This document shows, in pieces, positions 1-7,610 of a DNA stretch of 64,000 nt; the first letter of the stretch is position 1; every line of letters starts with the position of its first letter. The position numbers were made by a program, and so were the translations under genes. Below the pieces are notes generated by a model. It saw only the letters and a program-made list of their open reading frames with translations. It was not told where the DNA came from and made no database searches. The stretch covers positions 615,979 to 679,978 of the forward strand of contig NZ_JAUHJQ010000002.1 of assembly GCF_030412965.1 (NCBI RefSeq). Reading direction: 5' to 3'. The DNA comes from Nocardioides oceani. Lineage in GTDB: Bacteria; Actinomycetota; Actinomycetes; Propionibacteriales; Nocardioidaceae.

Positions 1-1
1 C

Positions 2-820
2 GCGCTGGTGACCTCCGACATCGACTACGCCGCCGTGCACGGCATCTGGCTGCTCGACCGGCGCACCGGCGAGGCGGTCGCCCACGACGCGATCGGGGTC
101 ACCGGGCGCAGCGCCACCCTGCCCGGGACGCTCGGCGCGGGACCGGTCCGCTCGCGCACCAGGCAGGTGGCCATCCAGGTCGACGAGGTCGAGGGCGGCA
201 CCCGGCTGCGGGCACGAGGCCCGCGGGTCGAGGTCGACGTCGTCGCCCACCGGCCGCCGGGGCACGAGTGCCTCGGCGTCGTGGTGCCGTGGAGCGACCG
301 GCTCTTCCAGTACACCGTCAAGGACGTCGCCCGCCCCGCGACCGGCACCGTCCGGCTCGACGGCGTCGCCGCCGACGTACCGGCGGGGGAGTCGTGGGCG
401 ACCCTCGACCACGGCCGGGGGCGCTGGCCCTACGACGTGCGGTGGAACTGGGGCGCCGGCTCCGGTCGCACCGACGGTCGCGTCGTCGGCATCCAGGTCG
501 GCGGGCAGTGGACCGACGGCACCGGGTCGGTCGAGAACGCGCTGGTCGTCGACGGGCGGCTCACCAAGATCAGCGAGGAGCTGGTCTGGGACTACGACCG
601 CGACGACTGGCTGGCGCCGTGGCGGGTCACCGGCACCACGGTCGAGCTGACGTTCACGCCGTTCCACCTCAAGCGGTCGGTGACCGACCTCAAGGTCTTC
701 GCCTCCCGCACCCACCAGTGCTTCGGCCACTGGGCCGGGCGGGTGCGCGACGAGAGCGGGGCGTGGGTGCGGGTCGAGGACGTCGTCGGCTGGGCCGAGG
801 ACGTCCACAACCGCTGGTGA
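2..820 (+). CDS. DUF2804 family protein, 5' end cut by window
   Basis: The reading frame is open from the first bases of the window, so the true start lies upstream. About 272 residues are visible, against roughly 330 for the family. The C-terminal part matches the DUF2804 pattern: aromatic-rich beta strands, a segment FHLKRSVTDLKVF, then a glycine-rich strand (QCFGHWAGRV) and a closing GWAEDVHNRW motif. No enzymatic role is established for the family and none is claimed. It lies 37 bp ahead of the flavin-reductase-like gene, which seems to have its own promoter. Confidence 0.75.
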   Translation, partial: ALVTSDIDYAAVHGIWLLDRRTGEAVAHDAIGVTGRSATLPGTLGAGPVRSRTRQVAIQVDEVEGGTRLRARGPRVEVDVVAHRPPGHECLGVVVPWSDRLFQYTVKDVARPATGTVRLDGVAADVPAGESWATLDHGRGRWPYDVRWNWGAGSGRTDGRVVGIQVGGQWTDGTGSVENALVVDGRLTKISEELVWDYDRDDWLAPWRVTGTTVELTFTPFHLKRSVTDLKVFASRTHQCFGHWAGRVRDESGAWVRVEDVVGWAEDVHNRW

Positions 821-843
821 GGCGGGCGGCGTGGCCGGCTCGC

Positions 844-849
844 TAGCCT
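844..849 (+). promoter_or_regulatory. -10 box for the flavin-reductase-like gene
   Basis: TAGCCT lies 8 bases before the ATG at 858, fitting a leaderless or nearly leaderless transcript. No clear -35 was seen. Confidence 0.5.
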
Positions 850-857
850 CGGGCGCG

Positions 858-1379
858 ATGACCATCCACGACACCCATCCGTTCGCCAGTGAGGACGACC
901 CCGTACGTCGCTTCCGCGGCCGGCTCGGGGGCACCGTCACCCTGTGGACCGCCGGCGACGCCGAGGACCGCGCCGGGCTGACGGTCACCTCGCTCATGGT
1001 CGCCCACGGCGAGACGCCGCAGGTGCTCGCGCTGCTCGACCCGGACTCCGACCTGGTCGCGGAGCTGCGCCGCACCGGCCGCGCGGTCGTCCAGCTGCTC
1101 TCCTGGGCCGACCGCGGCCTGGCCGAGATGTTCGCCGGCACCGCGCCGGCCCCCGGCGGGCTGTTCCGGCAGGCGGAGTTCGCCGACTCGGCGCACGGCC
1201 CGCGCCTCGCGACCGCCACGACCTGGGCGGACGTCGACCTCGTCGACGAGGCGCTCGCCGGGTGGTCGCTGCTCGTGACCTGCCGGGTGTCCGCCGCGGT
1301 CGCCGGCGAGGACGTCGACCCGCTCGGGCACCGGCGCGGACGGTGGCTGCGGCTCGGTCAGGAGAAGGAGGCCCGATGA
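858..1379 (+). CDS. Flavin reductase-like (FMN-binding split barrel) protein
   Basis: The product is 173 residues. The N-terminal half (FRGRLGGTVTLWTA, then GLTVTSLMVAHGETPQVLALLDP) is the typical start of a flavin-reductase-like split-barrel domain, in which the TVTSL segment approaches FMN. Such proteins reduce or store FMN for partner oxygenases or bind flavin without a known partner; the substrate here is unknown. The ATG at 858 was preferred over an in-frame GTG at 831 because a -10 hexamer sits just upstream of it. The stop overlaps the ATG of the response regulator by four bases (ATGA), which implies translational coupling and one mRNA. Confidence 0.75.
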   Translation: MTIHDTHPFASEDDPVRRFRGRLGGTVTLWTAGDAEDRAGLTVTSLMVAHGETPQVLALLDPDSDLVAELRRTGRAVVQLLSWADRGLAEMFAGTAPAPGGLFRQAEFADSAHGPRLATATTWADVDLVDEALAGWSLLVTCRVSAAVAGEDVDPLGHRRGRWLRLGQEKEAR

Positions 1380-2047
1380 GCACCGGTCCTGGCGACGAGC
1401 AGCTGCGGGTCATGGTGGTCGACGACCACCCGATGTGGCGCGACGCCGTCGAGCGCGACCTGCAGCAGGCGGGCTTCGACGTGGTCGCGGTCGCGGCGAC
1501 CGGCGCCGAGGCGCTCGCGCGGTTCAAGGCGGCGCGGCCGCAGGTGGTCGTGCTCGACCTCCAGATCCCGGCCCCCGACGGGGTCGAGGTCACCCGTGAG
1601 GCGCTCGCCCACGACCCCTCGGCCCGGGTGCTGGTGCTCAGCGCGTCCGGCGAGCAGGCCGACGTGCTCGAGGCGGTCAAGGCCGGGGCGACCGGCTACC
1701 TCGTCAAGTCCGCCTCGCGGGCCGAGCTGCTCGACGCCGTACGTCGCGTGGCGCACGGCGACACCGTCTTCACCCCCGGCCTCGCCGGCCTGGTGCTCGG
1801 CGAGTTCCGGCGGCTCGCGGACCCCACCGCCTCCGCCGACCCGGCCCAGCCGCAGCTGACCGAGCGGGAGACCGAGGTGCTGAAGATGGTCGCGAAGGGG
1901 ATGTCGTACAAGCAGATCGCCGAGCGGCTCGTGCTCTCCCACCGCACCGTCCAGAACCACGTGCAGAACACCCTGCGCAAGCTGCAGCTGCACAACCGCG
2001 TCGAGCTCACGCGGTGGGCGATCCAGCAGGGGCTGGACGAGGACTGA
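1376..2047 (+). CDS. NarL/FixJ-type response regulator
   Basis: This 223-residue two-domain regulator has an N-terminal receiver (about residues 10-130) with the acidic pair in VVDDHP, the phospho-acceptor Asp in VVLDLQIP and the switch Lys in YLVKSAS. A C-terminal LuxR-type helix-turn-helix (about 155-215) reads LTERETEVLKMVAKGMSYKQIA. It would be phosphorylated by a histidine kinase and bind DNA as a dimer. No kinase gene is adjacent within the window, so it looks orphaned here, although the partner could lie upstream of base 1. It is coupled to the flavin-reductase-like gene by an ATGA overlap and is followed by a strong hairpin at 2064. Confidence 0.9.
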   Translation: MSTGPGDEQLRVMVVDDHPMWRDAVERDLQQAGFDVVAVAATGAEALARFKAARPQVVVLDLQIPAPDGVEVTREALAHDPSARVLVLSASGEQADVLEAVKAGATGYLVKSASRAELLDAVRRVAHGDTVFTPGLAGLVLGEFRRLADPTASADPAQPQLTERETEVLKMVAKGMSYKQIAERLVLSHRTVQNHVQNTLRKLQLHNRVELTRWAIQQGLDED

Positions 2048-2063
2048 GCGGGGCGCGGCCGCT

Positions 2064-2095
2064 GCAGGAGTCCCCGGTCAACCGGGGACTCCTGC
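2064..2095. terminator. Perfect 14-bp hairpin between convergent genes
   Basis: GCAGGAGTCCCCGG at 2064-2077 and its exact complement at 2082-2095 flank a TCAA tetraloop. It lies 16 bases after the response-regulator stop and before the 3' end of the leftward MpaB-like gene. There is no U tract. It probably ends transcription in both directions. Confidence 0.65.
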
Positions 2096-2111
2096 ACATA
2101 TCGGGGCAGAT

Positions 2112-2146
2112 CTCCCCTGAGAAGTGCGGGACTCCCCTGAGAAGTG
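2112..2146. repeat. Direct repeat of a 15-mer between convergent genes
   Basis: CTCCCCTGAGAAGTG occurs at 2112-2126 and again at 2132-2146, just beyond the hairpin. It may belong to a dispersed intergenic element. No function is visible. Confidence 0.6.
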
Positions 2147-2187
2147 GGGCCGGGCCGAGCCGGGACCGGCGGCGCCCGCCGGTGCCC

Positions 2188-3402
2188 TCAGCCGCGGGCC
2201 GGGTGGGGTCGGCCGCCGCCGGGGGAGGCGTCGACGAGGTCGTGCTGCACGCCGTACCGCGTCCGCAGCCGCACGTCCTGCGCCTCCCGGTAGCGCTCGC
2301 CCATCCGGGTGCGCGGCCCGAGCGTGAACGGCAGCCGGTCGAGCGCGGCGTTGACGCCGCCGAGGACCGGCCCGGCGGCGCGGACGACGTGCTTGAGCCG
2401 GGTGTCGGCGACGCCGAGCTCGTCGGCGATCGCGTCGCCGATGAAGACCCGCTCGAGCGCCGCGACGACCCGCGGCGCGACGGGGTGGAGCCGCTCGGGG
2501 ACCAGCTGCTCGATCTCCGGGACGAGGAACTCGCTGTTGATCGCGCCGACCAGCTCGCGGCAGTACTCGTCGACCGGCGGGCGGGTGAGCAGGTAGATCC
2601 CCTCGAGCGCCTCCTGCTCGGCCTCGTCGGTGGGCAGCAAACGCTCGTCGATGCCGAGCAGGTGGCCGATGTAGCGCCAGCGGGCGTAGTACGCCGCCTG
2701 CTCGTGCGGTCGGTACGGCGCACCGATCGCGCGCATGCCGCGCAGCGGGATCAGGCAGAACTCGATGAGCGTGTAGGCCAGGTAGGACTGGCAGATCGGC
2801 ACGCCCCACGCAGCGGCGTCCCAGCGCTCGTCGCGCAGCAATGCCTGTCGGACCAGGGCGTGGATGACCCGCACCCGCACGGTCAGCTCGAAGCCCTCCT
2901 CGTGGCGGCCCAGGCCACCCCGCTCGTTGACCGCCACCAGCCAGGAGCCCACCTCGATCGTGCGCATGCCGGCGTTCTCGATGTAGCGACCGGTCATCTC
3001 CAGCGGCCGCGACGCCGCGGAGTTGGCGTAGCCGCTGACCAGTGACGCCGCCCCCAGCACGATCCCGGCCTGGCGGGTGTACCGCCCCAGGTGCGCCGCC
3101 GCCCGGTCGATCGCCTCGAGGTCGACCCAGTCGGGGGCGTCGTCGAGCTGCGCGAAGAGCGCCCGCAGGGAGTCGGGCGCGTCCGGCACCGCGCCGATGC
3201 CCTGGCGGCACGCGGTCCGCAGCATCCGCATGCCCCTGCCGTGGCCGACCCGCGCCAGGTCCTCGGCGAAGGCGTCGGCGAGCGGGTCGCCGTCCCACAT
3301 GGCGGCGAGGTACGTCGGCGCCAGCCGCGGGTAGCGCTGCTCCGCGAGCTCGACGTGGCGCAGCGTGGTCGGCAGGGTCGGCGGGTGACCGGTCGCTTGC
3401 AT
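2188..3402 (-). CDS. Oxygenase MpaB / Lcp-like (DUF2236) protein
   Basis: The product is 404 residues, mostly helical, with the DUF2236 core from about residue 85 to 330. This family includes the heme-containing rubber oxygenase Lcp and MpaB. The segment RVRVIHALVRQALL carries the Arg/His pattern that in Lcp includes the proximal heme histidine, so heme binding is plausible but not shown. No signal peptide is evident, so this is probably a cytoplasmic or peripheral oxygenase of unknown substrate. It is divergent from a TetR regulator; the shared 56-bp spacer carries dyads, so local control is likely. A -10 hexamer 6 bases upstream of the ATG points to a leaderless mRNA. Confidence 0.8.
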   Translation of the reverse strand: MQATGHPPTLPTTLRHVELAEQRYPRLAPTYLAAMWDGDPLADAFAEDLARVGHGRGMRMLRTACRQGIGAVPDAPDSLRALFAQLDDAPDWVDLEAIDRAAAHLGRYTRQAGIVLGAASLVSGYANSAASRPLEMTGRYIENAGMRTIEVGSWLVAVNERGGLGRHEEGFELTVRVRVIHALVRQALLRDERWDAAAWGVPICQSYLAYTLIEFCLIPLRGMRAIGAPYRPHEQAAYYARWRYIGHLLGIDERLLPTDEAEQEALEGIYLLTRPPVDEYCRELVGAINSEFLVPEIEQLVPERLHPVAPRVVAALERVFIGDAIADELGVADTRLKHVVRAAGPVLGGVNAALDRLPFTLGPRTRMGERYREAQDVRLRTRYGVQHDLVDASPGGGRPHPARG

Positions 3403-3408
3403 GGACCG

Positions 3409-3414
3409 AGCCTA
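3409..3414 (-). promoter_or_regulatory. Leaderless -10 box for the MpaB-like gene
   Basis: Read on the minus strand, TAGGCT is followed by exactly 6 bases and then the ATG at 3402. The candidate TetR operator lies directly upstream. Confidence 0.6.
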
Positions 3415-3447
3415 GAAGTGAGGATGTCTCATCTTCCATTCACTTCT
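3414..3447. promoter_or_regulatory. Candidate TetR operator in the divergent spacer
   Basis: Two dyads overlap here. AGAAGTGA (3414-3421) pairs with TCACTTCT (3440-3447). Inside, TGAG-N5-CTCA spans 3419-3431. The position between a TetR gene and its divergent neighbour fits autoregulation plus control of the oxygenase. The link to this TetR is inference. Confidence 0.55.
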
Positions 3448-3458
3448 CGCTCGACTCC

Positions 3459-4079
3459 ATGGAGGTCCGGCTCGTGGCGCACCGGCAACGTATCCGGCCC
3501 ACCCAGCAGCGAGCGGTCCAGATGCGCCGGACGCTCCTCGACGCCGCTCTTCACCTCCTGGAGGAGCGCGGCGCCGAGCGGTTGACCACCACGGCGATCG
3601 TCGAGCGGGCCCACGTCAGCACGGGGACCTTCTACCGCTACTTCAACGACAAGGCCGAGATCATCACCGCGCTGCGCGACGAGGCGGTCGCCGCAGTCGA
3701 CCGCGACCTGCGGGAGGCGGTGGTGCGCGCGCTCGACCTGGAGCTCGAGCCGGCCGTCCGGGAGATCGTCACGACCCTGGTCGGGGGGTTCGAGCGGCAC
3801 GGACCGGTCGTGCTGGCGATGGTCGACGCCCAGCCGGGCGGCAGCAACGCCAACGTGCTGCCGGAGATCGAGCGCGACCTCTTCCAGCTGGCCGCGGTGA
3901 TCCCGCGGCGGCACCTGCCCGAGGTACCCCCCGAACGCCTGGAGTCCCTCGTCTTCATGACGATGGGCGTGGTCGTCGCGACCGCGCTCCGCATCGCGCT
4001 GTTCCGCCCGCCGGGGTCGGACCGGGAGGCGCTGGTCGACGTGGCGACCTCGATGCTGGTGGCCGGCCTGCGCTCGTGA
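3459..4079 (+). CDS. TetR-family transcriptional regulator
   Basis: The product is 206 residues. The N-terminal TetR helix-turn-helix (about residues 18-65) reads RRTLLDAALHLLEERG, then TTTAIVERAHVSTGTFYRYFNDK, a near-canonical recognition helix. The C-terminal half is a helical ligand/dimer domain with no recognisable effector specificity. The ATG at 3459 was chosen, with a GTG at 3474 as the alternative. It most likely represses the divergent MpaB-like oxygenase gene and itself through the dyads in the spacer. Confidence 0.85.
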   Translation: MEVRLVAHRQRIRPTQQRAVQMRRTLLDAALHLLEERGAERLTTTAIVERAHVSTGTFYRYFNDKAEIITALRDEAVAAVDRDLREAVVRALDLELEPAVREIVTTLVGGFERHGPVVLAMVDAQPGGSNANVLPEIERDLFQLAAVIPRRHLPEVPPERLESLVFMTMGVVVATALRIALFRPPGSDREALVDVATSMLVAGLRS

Positions 4080-4093
4080 CCGGGCCGGGTGGG

Positions 4094-4099
4094 TAGGTT
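4094..4099 (+). promoter_or_regulatory. Leaderless -10 box for the coiled-coil protein gene
   Basis: TAGGTT is followed by exactly 6 bases and the ATG at 4106. Confidence 0.65.
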
Positions 4100-4105
4100 C
4101 CCGTC

Positions 4106-5026
4106 ATGGCCGACGCGACGGGGGAGCTGCTGGCGATCGCCGACGAGCTGTACGCGCTCGACCTCGCGGACTTCACCCCCGCCCGCGACGCCCGGGCCAA
4201 GGAGCTCAAGGGCACCGACCTCGCCGAGCTCGCCAAGCCGGTCAAGGCGCTGCGCAAGCCGTCCACGGCCGCGTGGGTGGTCAACCTGCTGGTGCGGCAC
4301 GAGACCGAGCAGGTCGACCAGGTCCTCGCCGTCGGGGCCGCCCTGCGCGAGGCGCAGGCGTCGATGTCGGCCGACGAGCTCCGCACGCTCACCAAGCAGC
4401 GCCGCCAGCTGACCGCGGCGGTCACCAGCCAGGCCCGTGCGGTCGCCAAGGACCGCGGTCTCCGGGTCACCGAGGCGGTCGCCGACCAGGTCGCCGCCAC
4501 CCTCACCGCGGCGATGGTCGACGAGGGGTGCGCGAAGGCGGTCCGCAGCGGCCTGCTCGTCAGCGCCATCGAGGCGACGGGCGTCGACGAGGTCGACGCC
4601 GGCGCCGCCGTCGCGCTGCCCGAGGCGCTCGGCTTCGCGGCCGCGCCGCGCGAGGCCGCCCCCCGCTCGTCCGCCCCAGCCGCGCGGCCCAAGCTGGAAG
4701 TCGTCCCCGACCCCGAGGCGGAGGCGAAGGTACGCCGCGCGGCCGAGGAGAGGCTCGAGGCGGCGGAGTCCGAGCTGGCCGACGCCCGGTCCGGCCTCGA
4801 CGAGGCGGGCGAGGAGGTCTCCCGGCTCGAGGCCCGCGGCCTCCAGCTGCAGGCCGAGATCGAGGAGCTCCGCGCCCGGATCGCCGCTCTCGAGGAGGAG
4901 CACGACGCCCTCGACGAGGAGCTGGCCGAGGCCGAGGACACCCGCGACGAGGCGCAGTCCTCCGTCGCCGACCTCACCCGCGCCCGCGACGCCGCCCGGG
5001 CGGCCCTGGACAAGCTCGGCGGCTGA
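4106..5026 (+). CDS. Actinobacterial coiled-coil protein of unknown function
   Basis: The product is 306 residues. The N-terminal part (about 1-190) is helical and contains the segment LRKPSTAAWVVNLLVRHE. An Ala/Pro linker (about 185-205) follows. The C-terminal 100 residues form a continuous acidic heptad coiled coil (EERLEAAESELADARSGL onward). There is no membrane segment or catalytic motif. Similar proteins are found as unassigned conserved proteins in actinobacteria, so a scaffold role is possible but unproven. A leaderless promoter precedes it and a large nested hairpin follows. Confidence 0.7.
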   Translation: MADATGELLAIADELYALDLADFTPARDARAKELKGTDLAELAKPVKALRKPSTAAWVVNLLVRHETEQVDQVLAVGAALREAQASMSADELRTLTKQRRQLTAAVTSQARAVAKDRGLRVTEAVADQVAATLTAAMVDEGCAKAVRSGLLVSAIEATGVDEVDAGAAVALPEALGFAAAPREAAPRSSAPAARPKLEVVPDPEAEAKVRRAAEERLEAAESELADARSGLDEAGEEVSRLEARGLQLQAEIEELRARIAALEEEHDALDEELAEAEDTRDEAQSSVADLTRARDAARAALDKLGG

Positions 5027-5054
5027 CGGCGTACGGCGTGCCCGGTTGCGGGGG

Positions 5055-5113
5055 TAGTCACGGACGAAAACGTCCTCGGGCGTCCTCACCGAGGACGAGA
5101 ACGTCCGTGACTA
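5055..5113. terminator. Nested inverted repeat between convergent genes
   Basis: TAGTCACGGACG-N4-CGTCCTCGG (5055-5079) is mirrored by 5089-5113 around a 9-base loop. Each arm is itself a small hairpin, GGACG-N4-CGTCC. The element sits between the ends of the coiled-coil gene and glpK. It is a likely bidirectional terminator. Confidence 0.6.
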
Positions 5114-5138
5114 TCCCTACACGCCCGACCGGGCTGCC

Positions 5139-5201
5139 GGATGGTCCGGCACACCTGGCCCTTGGCGCCGGGCGAAAGGGCGCACCGGTGGCGGACCATC
5201 C
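5139..5201. repeat. Second inverted repeat before the glpK 3' end
   Basis: GGATGGTCCG (5139-5148) pairs with CGGACCATCC (5192-5201), with GCCCTT/AAGGGC pairing inside the loop. It is probably part of the glpK termination region. Confidence 0.5.
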
Positions 5202-5226
5202 GCCCAGAGGCCTGGACGCGAGGCTG

Positions 5227-6702
5227 TCAGACGAGCGCCCAGCCCTTGGACCGCTCGACCGCCTCGCGCCACCGCGCGTGGGAGGCGTCGTACGCCGTGC
5301 GGTCGCGGCCGGGGGTGAAGGAGCGGTCGAGGGCCCAGGTCTCGCGCAGCTCGTCGGTGGAGGACCAGACACCGGTGCCGAGCCCGGCGAGGAAGGCCGC
5401 GCCGAGGGCGGTCGTCTCGACCAGCTCGGGCCGCTCGACGGGCACGCCGACCTGGTCCGCCTGCACCTGGCACAGCAGGTCGTTGGCCGACGCACCGCCG
5501 TCGACCCGCAGCGAGGACAGCCGGGCCGGCATCGTCTCGAGCACGTCGCGGACCTCGAAGGCGATCGCCTCGAGGGTGGCCCGGACGAGGTGGGCGCGGG
5601 TGGTGCCGCGCGTGACGCCGATGATCAGGCCGCGGGCGTGCGGGTCCCAGTGGGGGGCGCCCAGGCCGGTCAGGGCCGGGACGAAGACCACCCCTTCCGC
5701 GGACGGCACGGTCGCGGCGATGGCGGCGGTCTCGGCGGCCGAGCCGACGATCTGCAGGCCGTCGCGCAGCCACTGCACCGCGGCGCCGGTCACGAAGATC
5801 GCGCCCTCGAGGGCGTAGGTCAGCTCCCCGTCCGGGGAGCGCCAGGCGGCGGTGGACAGCAGGCCGGCCGAGGAGCGGGGCAGCTCGGTGCCGCAGTTGG
5901 TGAGGATGAACGAGCCGGTGCCGTAGGTGCACTTGGAGTCGCCGACCTCGAAGCAGGTCTGGCCGAAGAGCGCCGACTGCTGGTCGCCCGCGAGCCCGGC
6001 GATCGGCAGCGACAGGTCGAGGAAGGACCGCGGATCGGTGACGGCGAGCTCGCCCCAGTTGGGCGCCAGGTCCGGCAGCGCGTCGCGGGGGACCCCGAAG
6101 AGCGAGCACAGCTCGTCGCTCCACTCGCCGGTGGAGAGGTCCATCAGCAGCGTGCGGCAGGCGTTCGAGACGTCGGTGACGTGGTGCAGGCCGCGCGTCA
6201 TGCGGGCGACGAGGTAGGAGTCGACCGTCCCGACGGCGTACCGCCCCTGCTCGACGAGTGCCCAGGTGTGCGGCTCGTGCTCGGCGATCCAGGCCAGCTT
6301 GGTGCCGGAGAAGTACGGGTCGAGCCGCAGCCCGGTCAGTTCGGCGACCCGCTCCTCGTGGCCGGCGTCGCGCAGCCGGGTGCAGATGTCGGCGGTGCGC
6401 CGGTCCTGCCAGACGATCGCGCGCCGGGGCGAGCCGAGCGTCTCGCGGTCCCACAGCAGGACGGTCTCGCGCTGGTTGGTGATGCCGATGCCCTCGAGCT
6501 CGGAGCGGTCGACCTGCCCGAGCACGTCGCGGCAGGCCTCCAGCGTGGCCTGCCAGATCTCCTCGGGGGAGTGCTCGACCCAGCCGGGCTGGGGGAAGTG
6601 CTGGGCGAACTCCTGGTAACCCTTCGCGGCGATCCGCCCGTCGCGCGTGACGACGACCGCGGTGACGCCGGTGGTGCCGGCGTCGATCGCCAGGATGCTC
6701 AC
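5227..6702 (-). CDS. glpK: Glycerol kinase
   Basis: GlpK phosphorylates glycerol to sn-glycerol 3-phosphate in the cytoplasm. The product is 491 residues, normal for the family. FGGY-kinase motifs are clear: the N-terminal phosphate loop ILAIDAGTTG, the substrate segment ITNQRETVLLWD, GLAGDQQSALFGQ, the ATP-site GTGSF and the C-terminal VDGGASANDLLCQ. The GTG at 6702 was chosen because it begins exactly at the conserved N-terminus and its codon overlaps the stop of the upstream DUF1028 gene (GTGA). No glycerol facilitator or glycerol-3-phosphate dehydrogenase gene is nearby, so this kinase is separated from a classical glp operon. Confidence 0.97.
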   Translation of the reverse strand: MSILAIDAGTTGVTAVVVTRDGRIAAKGYQEFAQHFPQPGWVEHSPEEIWQATLEACRDVLGQVDRSELEGIGITNQRETVLLWDRETLGSPRRAIVWQDRRTADICTRLRDAGHEERVAELTGLRLDPYFSGTKLAWIAEHEPHTWALVEQGRYAVGTVDSYLVARMTRGLHHVTDVSNACRTLLMDLSTGEWSDELCSLFGVPRDALPDLAPNWGELAVTDPRSFLDLSLPIAGLAGDQQSALFGQTCFEVGDSKCTYGTGSFILTNCGTELPRSSAGLLSTAAWRSPDGELTYALEGAIFVTGAAVQWLRDGLQIVGSAAETAAIAATVPSAEGVVFVPALTGLGAPHWDPHARGLIIGVTRGTTRAHLVRATLEAIAFEVRDVLETMPARLSSLRVDGGASANDLLCQVQADQVGVPVERPELVETTALGAAFLAGLGTGVWSSTDELRETWALDRSFTPGRDRTAYDASHARWREAVERSKGWALV

Positions 6703-7517
6703 GCCTCGCCCCGCACGATCGCCAGGACCCGCCGGTCGATCCAGGCGAGGTCCGGGGCGACCCGCATCTCGTAGTTCTCGGTGCCGACCCACGCGGCGAA
6801 GTCGCGGTGGCCGCGCTCGGCGGCCCAGGTCTGGAGCTCGCGGTCCAGCTCGTCGTCCACCGGCACCTTCTCGTCCTCGGTGGAGGCGGTCAGGTAGAGG
6901 TCGTTGAGGTCGAGCAGCCGCGCGAGCTCGGTGACCGGCGCGGCGTGGTCGTCGATGCGCAGGTCGACGGCGATGTCGTCGCCGCCGGCGTACCCCGCCC
7001 CCTCGCTGACCACCAGCAGCGCCGCCGACTGCCGTCCGCGCTTGTCACCGCCCGCCTCGTCGCCGGCCGCGAGCGCCGCGAGCAGCCGCCGCGCCAGGGG
7101 AGCGGCCGGGTCGGAGGACTCGAAGGCCCGCTGCATCGCCTCGACGACCTCGGGCCCGGTGAGCACGTTGCCCTGCACGGCGTACCCCTCGCCGGTCGCG
7201 CCGCCGGCCCAGTCCAGGCAGGCGTCACCGGTGTGGGTGGCGGCGCCGCCGTCGACGTCGACGATCCCGACCTGGCGGTCGTCGCGCCCCTCGTCCTCCT
7301 CCAGCAGCCGGTCCAGCGCGACCTGCGCGGTCGCGCCCTCGTCGAGGTGGGACAGCGCGATGCCCTTGTACGCCACGTTGGCGTCGGCCTGGGTCGCGAT
7401 CGCGCCGACCTCGGCGACCGCGGCCGGCACGACGGCCCCGACGGCGAGGAACTTCGAGGCGACGGCGACCCCCCAGGACTCACCGTCGGCGGAGCGGGCC
7501 ACGATCGAGAACGTCAT
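6699..7517 (-). CDS. DUF1028 Ntn-hydrolase-fold protein
   Basis: The product is 272 residues. The N-terminus MTFSIVARS is the DUF1028 signature; after Met removal Thr2 could act as an N-terminal nucleophile, as in Ntn hydrolases. Further family landmarks are the segment GVAVASKFLAVGAVVP and the motif TGDACLDWAGG (about residues 82-92). The last ~90 residues contain an acidic ligand-like region. Substrates are not established; hydrolysis of an amide or peptide bond is inferred from the fold. It is translationally coupled to glpK by a 4-base overlap and has a leaderless promoter. Confidence 0.8.
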   Translation of the reverse strand: MTFSIVARSADGESWGVAVASKFLAVGAVVPAAVAEVGAIATQADANVAYKGIALSHLDEGATAQVALDRLLEEDEGRDDRQVGIVDVDGGAATHTGDACLDWAGGATGEGYAVQGNVLTGPEVVEAMQRAFESSDPAAPLARRLLAALAAGDEAGGDKRGRQSAALLVVSEGAGYAGGDDIAVDLRIDDHAAPVTELARLLDLNDLYLTASTEDEKVPVDDELDRELQTWAAERGHRDFAAWVGTENYEMRVAPDLAWIDRRVLAIVRGEA

Positions 7518-7523
7518 GCCCGG

Positions 7524-7529
7524 AGGGTA
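7524..7529 (-). promoter_or_regulatory. Leaderless -10 box for DUF1028-glpK
   Basis: On the minus strand TACCCT is followed by 6 bases and the ATG at 7517. It should drive both genes. Confidence 0.65.
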
Positions 7530-7610
7530 GCGAGCGTGGGCGCGGGCGACACGGTGCCCGTCGCGCGCCCGGTGCCGGTCCGCGACGCGGTCCCGGGGGA
7601 GGATCCGCGA

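Noticed and set aside
4273-6774. Long plus-strand open frame over the coiled-coil gene and glpK
   Set aside because: It runs through two convergent real genes and two hairpins and has no recognisable domain.
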